A DNA stretch of 64,000 nt from Vibrio sp. HDW18 (GCF_011306175.1 NZ_CP049913.1:310001-374000); one strand, 5' to 3'. Positions 28,042 to 38,085 are shown, counted from the first letter of the stretch. Program-made: numbers and translations. Notes: generated by a model not told the origin, from the letters alone.

Positions 28042-29367
28042 ATGCAAGTATCCCTAAGCCCAGAGTGGTTAGCTCGTAACAACGATGAGCACAAAATTCG
28101 CCGTGATGATCACCGCACGCCTTATCAACGCGATCGAGCGCGCATTCTGCATTCGGCGGCTTTTCGGCGCTTACAAGCCAAAACTCAAGTACACGGCACT
28201 AACCTCAATGACTTTCATCGCACTCGCCTCACCCATTCCTTGGAGGCCGCGCAAATAGGCACCGGTATTGTTGCGCAGATCCAGCTAAAGCAACCCGAGT
28301 TTGCTGAGCTACTTCCCTCTGACAGCTTGATTGATTCACTGTGTCTCGCCCACGACATTGGTCACCCGCCGTATGGGCATGGGGGTGAAATCGCCCTGAA
28401 TTATATGATGCGTGATCACGGCGGCTTTGAAGGCAATGCCCAAACCTTTCGCATCGTCACTAGCTTAGAGCCTTACACCGAACATCACGGCATGAACCTT
28501 TCACGCCGCACCCTGCTTGGGCTGCTAAAATATCCTGCGCTACTGAGTGCCACTCGAGCCAAAACCACTCCCGCCGCAGTGGCCCACCAGCGTCAATTGA
28601 AAGCTAAAGATTGGGCTCCAGCGAAAGGCATTTATGAGTGTGATAAGTCAAGTTTGGATTGGGTATTTGCCCCATTAACCGCAAGCGATCGCCAACGGCT
28701 CGGCCAGATGCGCGAGCAACCAAGTGATGCGAGTCAACATCGCAAAACGCGCTTTAAATCACTCGATTGTTCGATTATGGAGCTGGCCGATGACATCGCT
28801 TACGGGGTGCATGATCTGGAAGATGCGATTGTCCTTGGCATGGTAACCCGCAGCCAGTGGCAAGAAGCGGCTGCGGCTCGATTAGCGGAATGTGGTGACC
28901 CTTGGTTTGAAGCGCACATTGCCAAGCTCAGTGATATGCTGTTTTGCGGCCAACATTATGTACGCAAAGATGCGATTGGCGGGATTGTCAACGCGCTATT
29001 AACCAGTATTAGCGTCAAACCGGTTGAGGCACCATTTCATAATGAGCTGCTAGCATTTAACGCTTATATTGAGCCACACATGGCCAGCGCACTGGAAGTG
29101 CTGAAACACTTTGTCAGCCAATTCGTGATCCAAATTCCACAAGTGCAGCGCTTTGAATACAAAGGTCAGCAGCTGATCATGGATTTGTTTGAGGCTTTGA
29201 GTGCCGATCCTGAACGCTTGTTACCACAAGCCACCGGAGAAAAATGGCGGCATGCCGAATCACAGCAGCAAGGAATGCGCGTGATCTGCGACTATATTGC
29301 CGCGATGACCGACGCTTACGCGCAAAGGCTGCATCTGCAATTATTTTCAGCGCACCCCCATTATTGA
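28042..29367 (+). CDS. dgt: Deoxyguanosinetriphosphate triphosphohydrolase-like protein
   Basis: 441-residue HD-domain dNTPase of the long dGTPase-like family. It has AAFRRLQAKTQVHG, FHRTRLTHSLEAAQIG, CLAHDIGHPPYGHGGE with the HD metal ligands, LLGLLKYPALL and DCSIMELADDIAYGVHDLEDAI. It hydrolyses dNTP to deoxynucleoside plus triphosphate; substrate preference cannot be read here and may be broader than dGTP. The ATG at 28042 has AAGGAGT upstream. Confidence 0.92.
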   Translation: MQVSLSPEWLARNNDEHKIRRDDHRTPYQRDRARILHSAAFRRLQAKTQVHGTNLNDFHRTRLTHSLEAAQIGTGIVAQIQLKQPEFAELLPSDSLIDSLCLAHDIGHPPYGHGGEIALNYMMRDHGGFEGNAQTFRIVTSLEPYTEHHGMNLSRRTLLGLLKYPALLSATRAKTTPAAVAHQRQLKAKDWAPAKGIYECDKSSLDWVFAPLTASDRQRLGQMREQPSDASQHRKTRFKSLDCSIMELADDIAYGVHDLEDAIVLGMVTRSQWQEAAAARLAECGDPWFEAHIAKLSDMLFCGQHYVRKDAIGGIVNALLTSISVKPVEAPFHNELLAFNAYIEPHMASALEVLKHFVSQFVIQIPQVQRFEYKGQQLIMDLFEALSADPERLLPQATGEKWRHAESQQQGMRVICDYIAAMTDAYAQRLHLQLFSAHPHY

Positions 29368-29391
29368 GTGCGGCCTTGTTCAAACGAGTGG

Positions 29392-29991
29392 CTAACGATA
29401 ATTGCGCGCAAAGACCCCAGCAGGCATCTGATCAATCTGATATTGGATCATGTTGGTAAACACCTTGAGTAACGGTGAAAAATCACATTCAGGTTGCCAC
29501 TGCTGGAGCAGATGGTAACCCGCTTCGACGGTAGATAATGTCGTGTCATCGGGGGCTTTGCGAATTCGATAATGCCCAACGCACTCTGTGGGTAAACGTA
29601 AGCTGGCTAACTGGTGCAACTGGGTATTGATCTGCCACATTTTGTAGGCTTTTTTCCAAGTACCATCGAGCAAAATCACCCGTTTTTTACGCCCAGAGGT
29701 AAGGCTTATCTCGGTGCAATCTTGCGCTTGCGGATTAGGATAAAGCACATAGTGATCGATGCTGGGATCTGCTAACAATTGGTTGAGCTCGTCATGCTCA
29801 CGAAAATCCTCACCCACCCACAGTCGACAATTGGCCAGAGACAAACTAAGAATACGCGCCGTACCTAACGGACGCTTGTGTTCCGTAGGATGTTGAAGAA
29901 TGATAAGCTCGACCGCACTGTCTAAGGCGACAATCGATGAACACAAACACGCGTTACGCGCTTTACCACACTCGGAACAATAACGGGACAT
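29392..29991 (-). CDS. tapT: TapT, tRNA-uridine aminocarboxypropyltransferase (DTW domain)
   Basis: 199-residue DTW-domain enzyme; in E. coli TapT makes acp3U at position 47 of tRNAs from SAM. It has an N-terminal zinc-like cluster CSECGKARNACLC, LIILQHPTEHKRPLGTARI, the signature LLDGTWKKAYKM and RLPTECVGHYRIRKAP. It is divergent from rrtA with only three bases between start codons (29991/29995), so promoters must overlap the neighbouring coding regions. Confidence 0.88.
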   Translation of the reverse strand: MSRYCSECGKARNACLCSSIVALDSAVELIILQHPTEHKRPLGTARILSLSLANCRLWVGEDFREHDELNQLLADPSIDHYVLYPNPQAQDCTEISLTSGRKKRVILLDGTWKKAYKMWQINTQLHQLASLRLPTECVGHYRIRKAPDDTTLSTVEAGYHLLQQWQPECDFSPLLKVFTNMIQYQIDQMPAGVFARNYR

Positions 29992-29994
29992 GCT

Positions 29995-30558
29995 GTGAAT
30001 CTTTACCTGCTGTTAGTGGCAATGAGCCTATTGAGTTTAAGTCTGCAATGGCCTGCACTGCATGAGCTGACCCAGTGGCAGTTAAGCGCCATAGAGCAAG
30101 GTCAATGGTGGCGCATCCTAACAGGAAATTTCGCCCACACCAACTTTGCACACTGGGCAATGAACCTTGCTGCGTTGTGGCTGATCTGCGGATTATTTAA
30201 ACCGAGTGTGCGCCAACTGCTTATTCCAATGACCCTGATCAGCCTCGCGGTCGGTACGCTGATCTTGCTATCTAACATTCACTGGTATGTCGGTCTCTCT
30301 GGCACTCTGCATGGTTTATTTGCCTACTACGCACTTAACGAAGTGTTCGCAGGCCGCACCAGCAGTCGATGGTTGGTGATCGGCGTGATCGCAAAAGTGG
30401 TATGGGAGTTAGGCTTTGGTGCCTCAGCCAGCACCGCTGAATTGATTGGCGCGCAAGTCGCTACTGAGGCACATTTGGCCGGTTTAGTCAGCGGCTTAGC
30501 GCTGAGTGGCTACCATGTTGCGCGCGGTAAAGGCCAATCAGCCTCCCCGCGCACCTGA
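29995..30558 (+). CDS. rrtA: Rhombosortase RrtA (rhomboid-family intramembrane serine protease)
   Basis: 187-residue inner-membrane protease with about six membrane segments. Catalytic serine in YVGLSGTLHGLF (S102) and histidine in TEAHLAG (H160), with the family HTNFAHWAMNLAALW segment. Rhombosortases cut proteins with a GlyGly-CTERM tail so that they can be released at the cell surface or pass on through type II secretion. I saw no protein with such a tail among the genes of this window. It is divergent from tapT with almost no gap. Confidence 0.88.
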   Translation: MNLYLLLVAMSLLSLSLQWPALHELTQWQLSAIEQGQWWRILTGNFAHTNFAHWAMNLAALWLICGLFKPSVRQLLIPMTLISLAVGTLILLSNIHWYVGLSGTLHGLFAYYALNEVFAGRTSSRWLVIGVIAKVVWELGFGASASTAELIGAQVATEAHLAGLVSGLALSGYHVARGKGQSASPRT

Positions 30559-30590
30559 TAGACTGAGCTTAAACAGCCTTAGACCAAGTA

Positions 30591-31706
30591 TTACACCAAT
30601 TGATTCAGTTTTTCACCAAGCAGCGGTAAACGCCAACCTTGCATCAAATCGGGTAAACGTTCTGGATCGCGATCGTGCTTCCATACCCAGCTCAACAATT
30701 GATTAAGCTGCTTTTTGGAAGCCAAAAACTCGCTGGCTAATCCACTGCTGTGCGACACATTTTTCACTTCATCTTTCAAACGTTTGAACAGTTGCTTGTA
30801 GCCCGGGTATTCCATAATCGGTACAATTTCTGGCGGATAGGCCTCTGCCGGTGTCTCACGCGCAGTTTTAACCATAGCAATGATTTTGCTGCTATGGCGG
30901 CGGATAGCATGAGGATCCACCCCTTGCTCTTCCATCAGTTTCGGACTGCGCAGTGCCAAACGTGCGATGGTTAATAAGTCAGCTTCTTTAATCACGAAGT
31001 TAAGCGCCAAATCGCGTTTGACCGCTTCCTGATAACGCCAAGTGGCAAGTGGTTTAAGGATCGCGAGCTCTTTCGGTTTAAGCTGCCACGCCGCTTTAAT
31101 GTCTAAGTAGGCCAGCTCCGGATTGCTGACTTTTATCCGCTTAGCGACTTGCTGTTCACTCTCTTGCAATGCAGCATCCCACCAACCCGCTTGGGTGACT
31201 CGCGCCAGCAATTGCTCGTACATCGGTAATAGATAAAAAACGTCCGCCGCCGCGTAAGCCAGCTGTTTTTCACTCAATGGTCGCGCTAACCAATCGGTGC
31301 GTGATTCACTTTTATCTAGCTCGACCTGCAGTTGGTCTTGCACTAAGGCAGCAAATCCGGTTGATAGCCCGTAGCCTAAAAATGCCGCCATAATTTGGGT
31401 ATCCACCATCGGGAATGGCGTGCAACCAAACGCATTTTGAAACACTTCCAAATCTTCACCACAGGCGTGCAGCACTTTTAACACCGAAGTGTCTTGTAAT
31501 AGCTCAACCAATGGGGTCATCTCAGCGATCGCTAGCGGATCAATCAGCGATAAATTTTCGCCATCAAACATCTGGATCAGCCCCAATTGCGGGAAGAAAG
31601 TGCGGGTGCGGACAAATTCGGTATCCAGCATCACCACATCCGCATCACGCGCGGCAAGGCAGACGCGTTGTAAATCGCTAAGTTGGGTAATAATTTGATA
31701 ATTCAC
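30591..31706 (-). CDS. rnd: Rnd, ribonuclease D
   Basis: 371-residue DEDD exonuclease trimming tRNA 3' ends. It shows VMLDTEFVRTRTFFPQLGLIQ (Exo I, first D and E), LKVLHACGEDLEVF (Exo II), DKSESRTDWLARPLSEKQLAYAAADVFYLL (Exo III) and a C-terminal HRDC domain from about residue 210. The start is GTG at 31706 (reads NYQIITQLSDLQR, the family start) with a CGAG element upstream. An in-frame ATG 34 codons earlier would run through the fadD-rnd hairpin and is rejected. Confidence 0.94.
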   Translation of the reverse strand: MNYQIITQLSDLQRVCLAARDADVVMLDTEFVRTRTFFPQLGLIQMFDGENLSLIDPLAIAEMTPLVELLQDTSVLKVLHACGEDLEVFQNAFGCTPFPMVDTQIMAAFLGYGLSTGFAALVQDQLQVELDKSESRTDWLARPLSEKQLAYAAADVFYLLPMYEQLLARVTQAGWWDAALQESEQQVAKRIKVSNPELAYLDIKAAWQLKPKELAILKPLATWRYQEAVKRDLALNFVIKEADLLTIARLALRSPKLMEEQGVDPHAIRRHSSKIIAMVKTARETPAEAYPPEIVPIMEYPGYKQLFKRLKDEVKNVSHSSGLASEFLASKKQLNQLLSWVWKHDRDPERLPDLMQGWRLPLLGEKLNQLV

Positions 31707-31754
31707 AGATAACTCGCTGTTGTTATGCAAAAGAAGTGCATCCTCTTTTGAAAG

Positions 31755-31785
31755 CAGAATGCCGGCAATCACCGCCGGCATTCTG
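31755..31785 (-). terminator. Hairpin between fadD and rnd
   Basis: 12-bp stem CAGAATGCCGGC (31755-31766) and GCCGGCATTCTG (31774-31785) with a 7-base loop. The following minus-strand sequence (CTTTCAAAAG) is only weakly U-rich, so it may attenuate rather than fully stop fadD transcription. Confidence 0.6.
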
Positions 31786-31814
31786 ATATTAGAAACACAC
31801 CGGATCAATCAAGC

Positions 31815-33515
31815 TTATGCGTTTTGCTGTGCTTGTGCCGATAATTGTGCGTCATTTTCTTCACGCAGCACCCGACGCAGAATTTTACCGACGTTAGTTT
31901 TTGGCAGTTCATCGCGGAATTCGACCTGTTTAGGCACTTTATAACCGGTCAAATATTGGCGGCAATGACTAATTAACTCATCTTTGCTCAGGCTAGGATC
32001 GCGTTTAACCACATAAATTTTGACCAGTTCTCCCGCCACATCATTTGGTTGACCAATCGCGGCGACTTCCAACACTTTGCCGTGCAGTGCAACCACATCT
32101 TCAATTTCATTCGGATAAACGTTAAATCCAGAGACCAAAATCATGTCTTTTTTACGGTCAACCAAGTAGAGCAAGCCTTGCTCATCAAATTTAACAATAT
32201 CACCGGTCGCTAACCAACCGTCCTCACTGAGTACCTCTTTGGTCGCTTCGGGACGTTGCCAGTAGCCTTGCATTACTTGTGGTCCACGTACTTGCAGCTC
32301 ACCAACTTGATCGTTGGCCAGCACATTGCCTTCATCATCCACAATTCGCACTTCAGTGGAAGGCACCGGTAAACCAATCGCGCCAGTATAATCACTCAAA
32401 TTGTACGGATTACCGGTGACCAGTGGTGAACACTCAGTTAAGCCATAACCTTCGAGCAAATGAACGCCGGTAGTCTTTTTCCAACGTTCCGCGACGGCAC
32501 GCTGCACCGCCATGCCACCACCCACAGCCAGCTTCATGTGTTTGAAATCCAGCTCGTGGAAGTCTTCATTATTGACCAGCGCATTAAACAGAGTATTGAC
32601 CCCAGTAATTGCGGTAAATGGGTATTTTTGCAGCTCTTTGACAAAACCCGGAATATCACGTGGGTTGGTGATCAGTAAGTTGCGGCCGCCCATTTCAATA
32701 AACAGTAAACAGTTTACGGTGAGAGCAAACACATGGTACAGCGGCAGTGCGGTCACCACCAACTCGCGCCCTTCTTGCAATACTGGACCGTAGGCACCTT
32801 TGGCTTGCAGCACGTTAGCGACCATGTTGCGATGAGTCAGTACCGCACCTTTCGCCACTCCGGTTGTACCACCGGTATATTGAAGAAACGCAATATCATC
32901 CCCCGACATCATCGGTTTGACGTACTGTAAACGACGGCCTTTATACAGCGCTTTACGCATAGAAATCGCACCTGGCAGATCGTATTTTGGCACCATTCCT
33001 TTTACATACTTAACCACAAAATCAACCAGCGTGCCTTTGGCGCGTGGCAGCATTTGTCCCAAACTGGTTAACACGACATGCTTAACCTTGGTCTTGGCGA
33101 CGATCTGCTCTAAGGTATTGGCAAAATTGGAGACGATCACGATAGCGCGCGCATCGGCATCATTTAATTGATGCTCTAACTCACGTGGCGTATACAGTGG
33201 GTTGACGTTCACCGCGATCATACCTGCACGTAAAATACCCAACAGTGCCACCGGATACTGCAGCAGGTTCGGCATCATCAGTGCAACCCGATCACCCTGT
33301 TTGAGCTTCAGTTCATTTTGCAAATAGGCGGCAAAAGCTCGGCTGCGTTCTTCCAGTTTACGAAACGTCATGACCACACCCATATTCATAAATGCAGGCT
33401 GATCGGCGTACTTCTGTACTGATTGCTCAAACATTTCGACCAGAGAGAGGTACTGATCAGGGTTGATGGTTTCCGGAACGTCTTTCGGATAACATGAAAG
33501 CCAGGGTTTATCCAC
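31815..33515 (-). CDS. fadD: FadD-like long-chain fatty-acid-CoA ligase
   Basis: 566-residue acyl-CoA synthetase that activates and traps imported fatty acids. It shows the AMP-binding signature [22 protein letters not shown] (core [10 protein letters not shown], about residue 210-225), [13 protein letters not shown], the FACS motif region [28 protein letters not shown] and the C-terminal lysine in [14 protein letters not shown]. The start codon is GTG at 33515, with GAGGAG seven bases ahead. Single gene; a regulatory region of about 500 bases lies upstream. Confidence 0.92.
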   Translation of the reverse strand: MDKPWLSCYPKDVPETINPDQYLSLVEMFEQSVQKYADQPAFMNMGVVMTFRKLEERSRAFAAYLQNELKLKQGDRVALMMPNLLQYPVALLGILRAGMIAVNVNPLYTPRELEHQLNDADARAIVIVSNFANTLEQIVAKTKVKHVVLTSLGQMLPRAKGTLVDFVVKYVKGMVPKYDLPGAISMRKALYKGRRLQYVKPMMSGDDIAFLQYTGGTTGVAKGAVLTHRNMVANVLQAKGAYGPVLQEGRELVVTALPLYHVFALTVNCLLFIEMGGRNLLITNPRDIPGFVKELQKYPFTAITGVNTLFNALVNNEDFHELDFKHMKLAVGGGMAVQRAVAERWKKTTGVHLLEGYGLTECSPLVTGNPYNLSDYTGAIGLPVPSTEVRIVDDEGNVLANDQVGELQVRGPQVMQGYWQRPEATKEVLSEDGWLATGDIVKFDEQGLLYLVDRKKDMILVSGFNVYPNEIEDVVALHGKVLEVAAIGQPNDVAGELVKIYVVKRDPSLSKDELISHCRQYLTGYKVPKQVEFRDELPKTNVGKILRRVLREENDAQLSAQAQQNA

Positions 33516-34016
33516 AGTAATACTCCTCGTTATTGGCTGACGCTATTTTTATGATTGGTCATACAGCGGTCACATAAACATGCTTCGCTATTACAGCATA
33601 GCCGCAGTGGTTGAGCACGGAAGCCTCAAGCACTGGTTTAAATTTTGTTAACTAAGCCAATCATCTATGCCGCGCCCCATAGGTAGCAGATCAATGACTT
33701 AGCGTATATTGGGTACTGGTGCAGTGGCGAGAATCAACTCACAAAACTGAGCGCATAAAGATTGCTACCGATGCGTAGCACTCGATCTGACCAGTTCAGA
33801 GAGTGCGGCCCAGATTTGACCACCCACTCAAGAAAGGCGGCACTATAACAATTTGCGATAAAAGCACCAAGCGAATGACCAATCCACTTGGTTTTTTGCT
33901 GATAAGTTGAGCAAATGGCGAAAGCAGAGGCCATCTTGTCAGCCGAAACGTTGGCCAAACGTGACCAAACCTCGGGCAACAAGTCCAATTCGGCCGCTTA
34001 GTTCGAACAACCCGCT
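33516..34016. other. fadD upstream region with a doubtful coding remnant
   Basis: About 500 bases between slp and fadD. It must contain the fadD promoter. A minus-strand frame at 33734-33988 is treated separately as a possible remnant. I recognise nothing else. Confidence 0.4.
33734..33988 (-). pseudogene. Possible remnant of an alpha/beta-hydrolase-like gene
   Basis: An 84-codon minus-strand frame without ATG at its 5' end or a ribosome-binding site, closed upstream by an in-frame TAA. The codons look natural and it includes TKWIGHSLGAFIANCYSAAF, where GHSLG resembles a GxSxG nucleophile elbow. It could be the middle of a decayed hydrolase gene, or chance. No surrounding hydrolase motifs are visible. 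Confidence 0.25.
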
Positions 34017-34574
34017 TTATTTGACTTGTTGAATGATCTTACCTTCGCGTTCTTGCATCGAACGCGGCCCACAATAAAAGCCACGACACGGGAACATATA
34101 AGAGCCAAACTCATCCAGTTGTACTCGCTCTTCAACCCGCCACAAGCGATAGCCCTGCACGCTGATCACCGGATAACGCTGCTCGTAGTCACCGACTTTA
34201 CCTTGCTCTGGCTCCGCCGTGGTACCGTACACCGTCATGAGCCGCCCTTCCGCAAACGTGATCGGGTCTAAAAACCCGGCGACATAAGCGACAAAGCGAC
34301 CTTGTGGATCTTGCTGCAGATCTGGGCGTCCTGAACTGTCGATCGGCAGATTCACCAATTCGACTCGAGTACGATCTTGTTGATTGCTGATACTCGCGAT
34401 CACACCGCCCATTCGCACGGTAGAGTGCATCGCCGGATCGAGATCCAACCAAACCGAATATTGGGTCACAATACTTTTATCATCGGAATCACCAAGCTCA
34501 GGCGACAAGCTAACACAGGCGCTAAGCAATAGTACGCTGAGCAGTATCAGTGGTTTTACAACATCTCTTTGCAT
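34017..34574 (-). CDS. slp: Slp-family outer-membrane lipoprotein
   Basis: 185-residue lipoprotein with signal PLILLSVLLLSAC (acylated C20), then GGVIASISNQQDRTRVELVNLP, FVAYVAGFLDPITFAEGRLMTVYGTT and YPVISVQGYRLW, which match the Slp (starvation or carbon-limitation lipoprotein) family. The ATG at 34574 has AGGA eight bases ahead; the frame continues 17 codons upstream but without similarity or a signal peptide. Read in the same direction as the unknown gene at 34591 and tsaB, with 16 bases to the former. Confidence 0.88.
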   Translation of the reverse strand: MQRDVVKPLILLSVLLLSACVSLSPELGDSDDKSIVTQYSVWLDLDPAMHSTVRMGGVIASISNQQDRTRVELVNLPIDSSGRPDLQQDPQGRFVAYVAGFLDPITFAEGRLMTVYGTTAEPEQGKVGDYEQRYPVISVQGYRLWRVEERVQLDEFGSYMFPCRGFYCGPRSMQEREGKIIQQVK

Positions 34575-34590
34575 CGATTTTATCCTATGG

Positions 34591-34896
34591 TTAGATGTAA
34601 ATATCGACCCCAAGTAGCTGGGCAAGTTCCTCTTTACGCGCTTGGTTCATCACATCCAGATACTCTTCCAGCGCTTTTCTCGCCTGCCCTGCTGGCAAAT
34701 CATAGTGCACTTGCGCACGATCAATCTGCAGCGGATCCACATAGCGGATCGACTCTGCCACCGCGTTAGCCACTTTGCTGGTCGAAGCTACGCGGCTACC
34801 ACTCTCACTTTGACTAACCTGACCCTTTTTGCTGACCTTGCCCGTTTTGTTAGTACTAGGCAAACGCGGCAAAGGTGATCCATTAATTGCAACCAT
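34591..34896 (-). CDS. Conserved-looking hypothetical protein (101 aa)
   Basis: Not recognised. The first half is Ser/Thr/Lys-rich and probably disordered (PSTNKTGKVSKKGQVSQSES), and the second half forms likely helices (VDPLQIDRAQVHYDLPAG, ALEEYLDVMNQARKEELAQLLGVDIYI). The ATG at 34896 has AGGA five bases upstream. Its place between slp and tsaB on the same strand, with short gaps, supports a real gene. No function is proposed. Confidence 0.7.
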   Translation of the reverse strand: MVAINGSPLPRLPSTNKTGKVSKKGQVSQSESGSRVASTSKVANAVAESIRYVDPLQIDRAQVHYDLPAGQARKALEEYLDVMNQARKEELAQLLGVDIYI

Positions 34897-34958
34897 ACTG
34901 TTCCTATCGCGCACTGACTGAGTGTAGCAACACTCAATCAGTGTACCTCGCTACGATG

Positions 34959-35681
34959 CTACAATGATTCGCGGCCAGGCAATTTTTTCCATGCCACCGT
35001 ATCACGCAAATAAACTGGGCTCGCTTGTTCAACACTGAACGTATTGCCTTGCGCTAATTCAAACTGAGCCAAATACACCATGTCTTGCGCATCTGGGTAG
35101 AGCACATCACAAGCTTGCATTTGCAGCGGCAAGCTTTCCAGCATTGGGTAAGCGGCCCAACCCGTACCCGCTTGCCCCCACATCGGCTCATCGTTAACGA
35201 CTTGCTCATCTGGTAGCAGTGTGGTGGCTAACTGCGCAGGAGCAATCACGCACTCCGCTTCCACCCCTTGCCAACTACCATCGGCTTGACGCACATAGCG
35301 CCCCCAGTACACCTCTTCCATCCGCGCATCAATCGCGCTGGCAACATGAGTCATGCCCTGTAAGCGATACGCCGCTTGCGCCATGGCCGCTAAAGTTGAA
35401 ATACCAATCATCGGCAGATCCGCACCAAAGGCCAAGCCTTGCGCGATACCAATGCCGATCCGTACTCCAGTAAAGCTACCTGGACCACGACCAAACGCCA
35501 AAGCATCCAATTCGGCAAGTGTGATGCCGGCTTCTTTAAGGACTTCATCCACCATTGGCAATACTTTTTTAGTGTGATCCCGCGGCGCGATTTCGCTGCG
35601 TGAATAAACCGTATTACCGACTAATAAGGCAACAGAACATCGCTCGGTGGCGGTATCTAAGGCGAGAATTTTTACGCTCAT
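34959..35681 (-). CDS. tsaB: TsaB, tRNA t6A37 threonylcarbamoyltransferase subunit
   Basis: 240-residue ASKHA-fold protein that pairs with TsaD and TsaE to add threonylcarbamoyl to A37 of ANN-decoding tRNAs. It starts [17 protein letters not shown] and shows [24 protein letters not shown] and [12 protein letters not shown], characteristic of TsaB. The ATG at 35681 is used, with GAGAG six bases upstream; a 16-codon extension has no similarity. Followed in the same direction by the 101-residue unknown and slp. Confidence 0.95.
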   Translation of the reverse strand: MSVKILALDTATERCSVALLVGNTVYSRSEIAPRDHTKKVLPMVDEVLKEAGITLAELDALAFGRGPGSFTGVRIGIGIAQGLAFGADLPMIGISTLAAMAQAAYRLQGMTHVASAIDARMEEVYWGRYVRQADGSWQGVEAECVIAPAQLATTLLPDEQVVNDEPMWGQAGTGWAAYPMLESLPLQMQACDVLYPDAQDMVYLAQFELAQGNTFSVEQASPVYLRDTVAWKKLPGRESL

Positions 35682-35810
35682 GAATCTCTCTAAATAATTG
35701 CAGTGATGACTAATGTTGTGGTTCATCAATGGCAGCAGTAATGAATTAGCCTAGCAGCAAATTGATGATTGAATGATAAAGGATGATGCACCGCTAAGGC
35801 TAGCCACCGC

Positions 35811-37718
35811 TCATTGTTGTAGAAAAGTGGTGACTATGTCCAGATCCCGTGTGCGAGGGATCGGCGGTAAACTGGCGAGGAACACCCCACCATAATCACG
35901 GGTCACCAGCCGATTATCACAGATGATCAACGCTCCTTTATCATGTTGATCGCGGATCAAACGTCCAACTCCCTGCTTAAGGGTGATCACAGCTTCCGGC
36001 AGTTGCACCTCCGCAAATGGATCACCACCACGCAAACGACAATCTTCAATCCGCGCTTTCAACAGTGGATCATCAGGAGCGGTAAACGGCAGTTTGTCGA
36101 TGATAACACAACTGAGCGCATCGCCTCGCACGTCAATCCCTTCCCAGAACGCACCCGTAGCCACCAACAGTGCGTTACCCAACTCCATAAACTCAGCCAA
36201 GGTTTTTTGCTTACTGGTTTCCCCCTGCATCAACACTGGCAAGCTTAAACGAGATCGAAAACGCTCACCTAACTCACGCATCATGCTGTGCGAGGTACAC
36301 AAAAAGAAACAGCGCCCTTGGTTATGTTCAATCACTGGGGCCAACATGCGCACCAGTTTATCCGCCAGCCCAGGGCTATTGGGCTCCGGCAGATAACGTG
36401 GCACACAAAGCACCGCTTGTGTTTGATAATCAAACGGGCTGACTAGTGAAAAGTGCGCGCTGGGTGTTAATCCTAAGCGTTGAGTAAAATGGCTAAAATC
36501 GTCGTTAACCGCCAGCGTAGCGGAGGTAAATATCCAAGCCCCTGCTTTGAAGGCCATCTGCTCACGAAACTTATCTGCTACCGAAAGCGGGGTAATATGT
36601 AAGCTAAAATGGCGGGGCGTGGTGTCATACCAGTAAGAATATCCGGTAATCGACACATCGCACACGCGGCGAATGCGGCCTAAGATCAGTGTCGCGCGCT
36701 CAAAGGCAGTATCAAGCAGTTGACTGCGTCCTAACGCCAATTTGAGTACATCCAACGCAAATTGCAGCGCTTCATTGAGCCGGGCAATTTCTCTGGCCAC
36801 ACTGGGGGTTTGCAACACTTCACGCCAGTTACCGCGAAAACCGGATTCACCGAGCATGATCCGCAAATCCATCGCCGCTTGGCGCAGCTTATCGGCGACT
36901 TTTTGCAGTTGACGCATATCTTTCGCTTCGCTGCGATAACCCAGTTCAATATCTTTCGCCAGTTCTTGCACTTGGCGACTCGATACCGATTGACCAAAAT
37001 ATTGGCTGGCAATATCCGGCAATTGATGGGCTTCGTCGAAAATAAACACTTCTGCTTCGGGAATTAACTCACCAAACCCAGTTTCTTTGATCGCCAGATC
37101 GGCCAAAAAGAGGTGATGATTAACCACCACTACATCGGCCTCCATAGCGCGCCGCCGCGCTTTGGACACAAAACACTCTTGATAACTCGGACACTCTTTA
37201 CCTAAACAATTGTCATTGGTTGAGGTAATCGTCGCAATCACAGGGCTATCTTCGGCCAAATCATCGCATTCACCTAAATCGCCACTTTGGGTACTCGATG
37301 CCCAACTGCGTACTTTGACCAACTGAGTGAGTAGTGCCGGATCGGCTTCGGGGGTATGACTTTCGATCATTTGCCGACTTAAACGGTCAAGACATAGATA
37401 GTTGGCTCGCCCTTTCAGCAGCGCCACTTGGCCAAAAAAGCCTAATGCACTGACCATCAAGGGTAAATCGCGGTGAAAAAGTTGCTCTTGCAGGTTTTTT
37501 GAACCGGTACTGATGATCACCTTTTTACCACTCAACAAAGCAGGAACCAGATAGGCGAAGGTTTTACCGGTGCCGGTACCCGCTTCCACCACTAATTGAG
37601 TTTGGTGAGCAATCGCGCTGGCCACTGCTTTGGCCATATCGACTTGTGGTTGTCGCGGTTGAAAGCCAGGGATCGCTTGGCCTAATGCGCCTTGCTGAGA
37701 GAAGGTTTTTTCAATCAT
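35811..37718 (-). CDS. yoaA: YoaA-type ATP-dependent DNA helicase (XPD/DinG-like)
   Basis: 635-residue superfamily-2 helicase with an iron-sulfur cluster. Walker A is EAGTGTGKTFAYL (about 40-52), the Fe-S cysteines lie in KGRANYLCLDRL and DNCLGKECPSYQECF, the DEAH box is FIFDEAHQLPD, and motif VI is QGVGRLIRDQHDKG. E. coli YoaA works with HolC in replication-fork repair. The ATG at 37718 opens the family N-terminus. It lies about 130 bases upstream of tsaB in the same direction. Confidence 0.93.
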   Translation of the reverse strand: MIEKTFSQQGALGQAIPGFQPRQPQVDMAKAVASAIAHQTQLVVEAGTGTGKTFAYLVPALLSGKKVIISTGSKNLQEQLFHRDLPLMVSALGFFGQVALLKGRANYLCLDRLSRQMIESHTPEADPALLTQLVKVRSWASSTQSGDLGECDDLAEDSPVIATITSTNDNCLGKECPSYQECFVSKARRRAMEADVVVVNHHLFLADLAIKETGFGELIPEAEVFIFDEAHQLPDIASQYFGQSVSSRQVQELAKDIELGYRSEAKDMRQLQKVADKLRQAAMDLRIMLGESGFRGNWREVLQTPSVAREIARLNEALQFALDVLKLALGRSQLLDTAFERATLILGRIRRVCDVSITGYSYWYDTTPRHFSLHITPLSVADKFREQMAFKAGAWIFTSATLAVNDDFSHFTQRLGLTPSAHFSLVSPFDYQTQAVLCVPRYLPEPNSPGLADKLVRMLAPVIEHNQGRCFFLCTSHSMMRELGERFRSRLSLPVLMQGETSKQKTLAEFMELGNALLVATGAFWEGIDVRGDALSCVIIDKLPFTAPDDPLLKARIEDCRLRGGDPFAEVQLPEAVITLKQGVGRLIRDQHDKGALIICDNRLVTRDYGGVFLASLPPIPRTRDLDIVTTFLQQ

Positions 37719-37809
37719 GCCAGTTCAGTGTGCAACGGAAATGGCGCGATTATGGCAGGTTTTTGACAGTGGTGCGAATGACAATCTCACGCGCACCACA
37801 CAGTACGTA

Positions 37810-38013
37810 TTAGTTGCGATGGAGATAACGAGCCAACCAAGCGGGTCGCTCACCAGCAGAAATTGGGCTATTGGTCAGCGCTTTAGCGGCATCCCCAGGA
37901 GAGGTACGATGCTGCCACATTTCTTCTAACATATTCTCATTCAGTGACTGAGCGCCAAGCAGCGCTTCAACTCGCTCAACATACAACTTACGTGCAAGAA
38001 GTTCTTTATCCAT
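37810..38013 (-). CDS. Small hypothetical protein (67 aa)
   Basis: Not recognised. It starts MDKELLARKLYVERVEALLG and continues with a helical, charged sequence ending RPAWLARYLHRN. The ATG at 38013 has only a weak GGGTGG ahead. It lies between yoaA and an ERIC copy, transcribed toward yoaA with 91 bases between. Amino-acid composition is ordinary for a cytosolic protein. Confidence 0.6.
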   Translation of the reverse strand: MDKELLARKLYVERVEALLGAQSLNENMLEEMWQHRTSPGDAAKALTNSPISAGERPAWLARYLHRN

Positions 38014-38085
38014 ACCACCACCCAACTACTCTTAATAATAAGAAAATCACGATGCAATCGCTGATAAACCTGTGGATTGCTTAAC

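Noticed and set aside
31707..31808. 34-codon N-terminal extension of ribonuclease D
   Set aside because: It passes through the fadD-rnd hairpin and lacks similarity; GTG 31706 starts at the conserved NYQII position.
34576..34625. 17-codon N-terminal extension of the Slp-like lipoprotein
   Set aside because: It would bury the signal peptide; ATG 34574 with AGGA upstream places the lipobox correctly.
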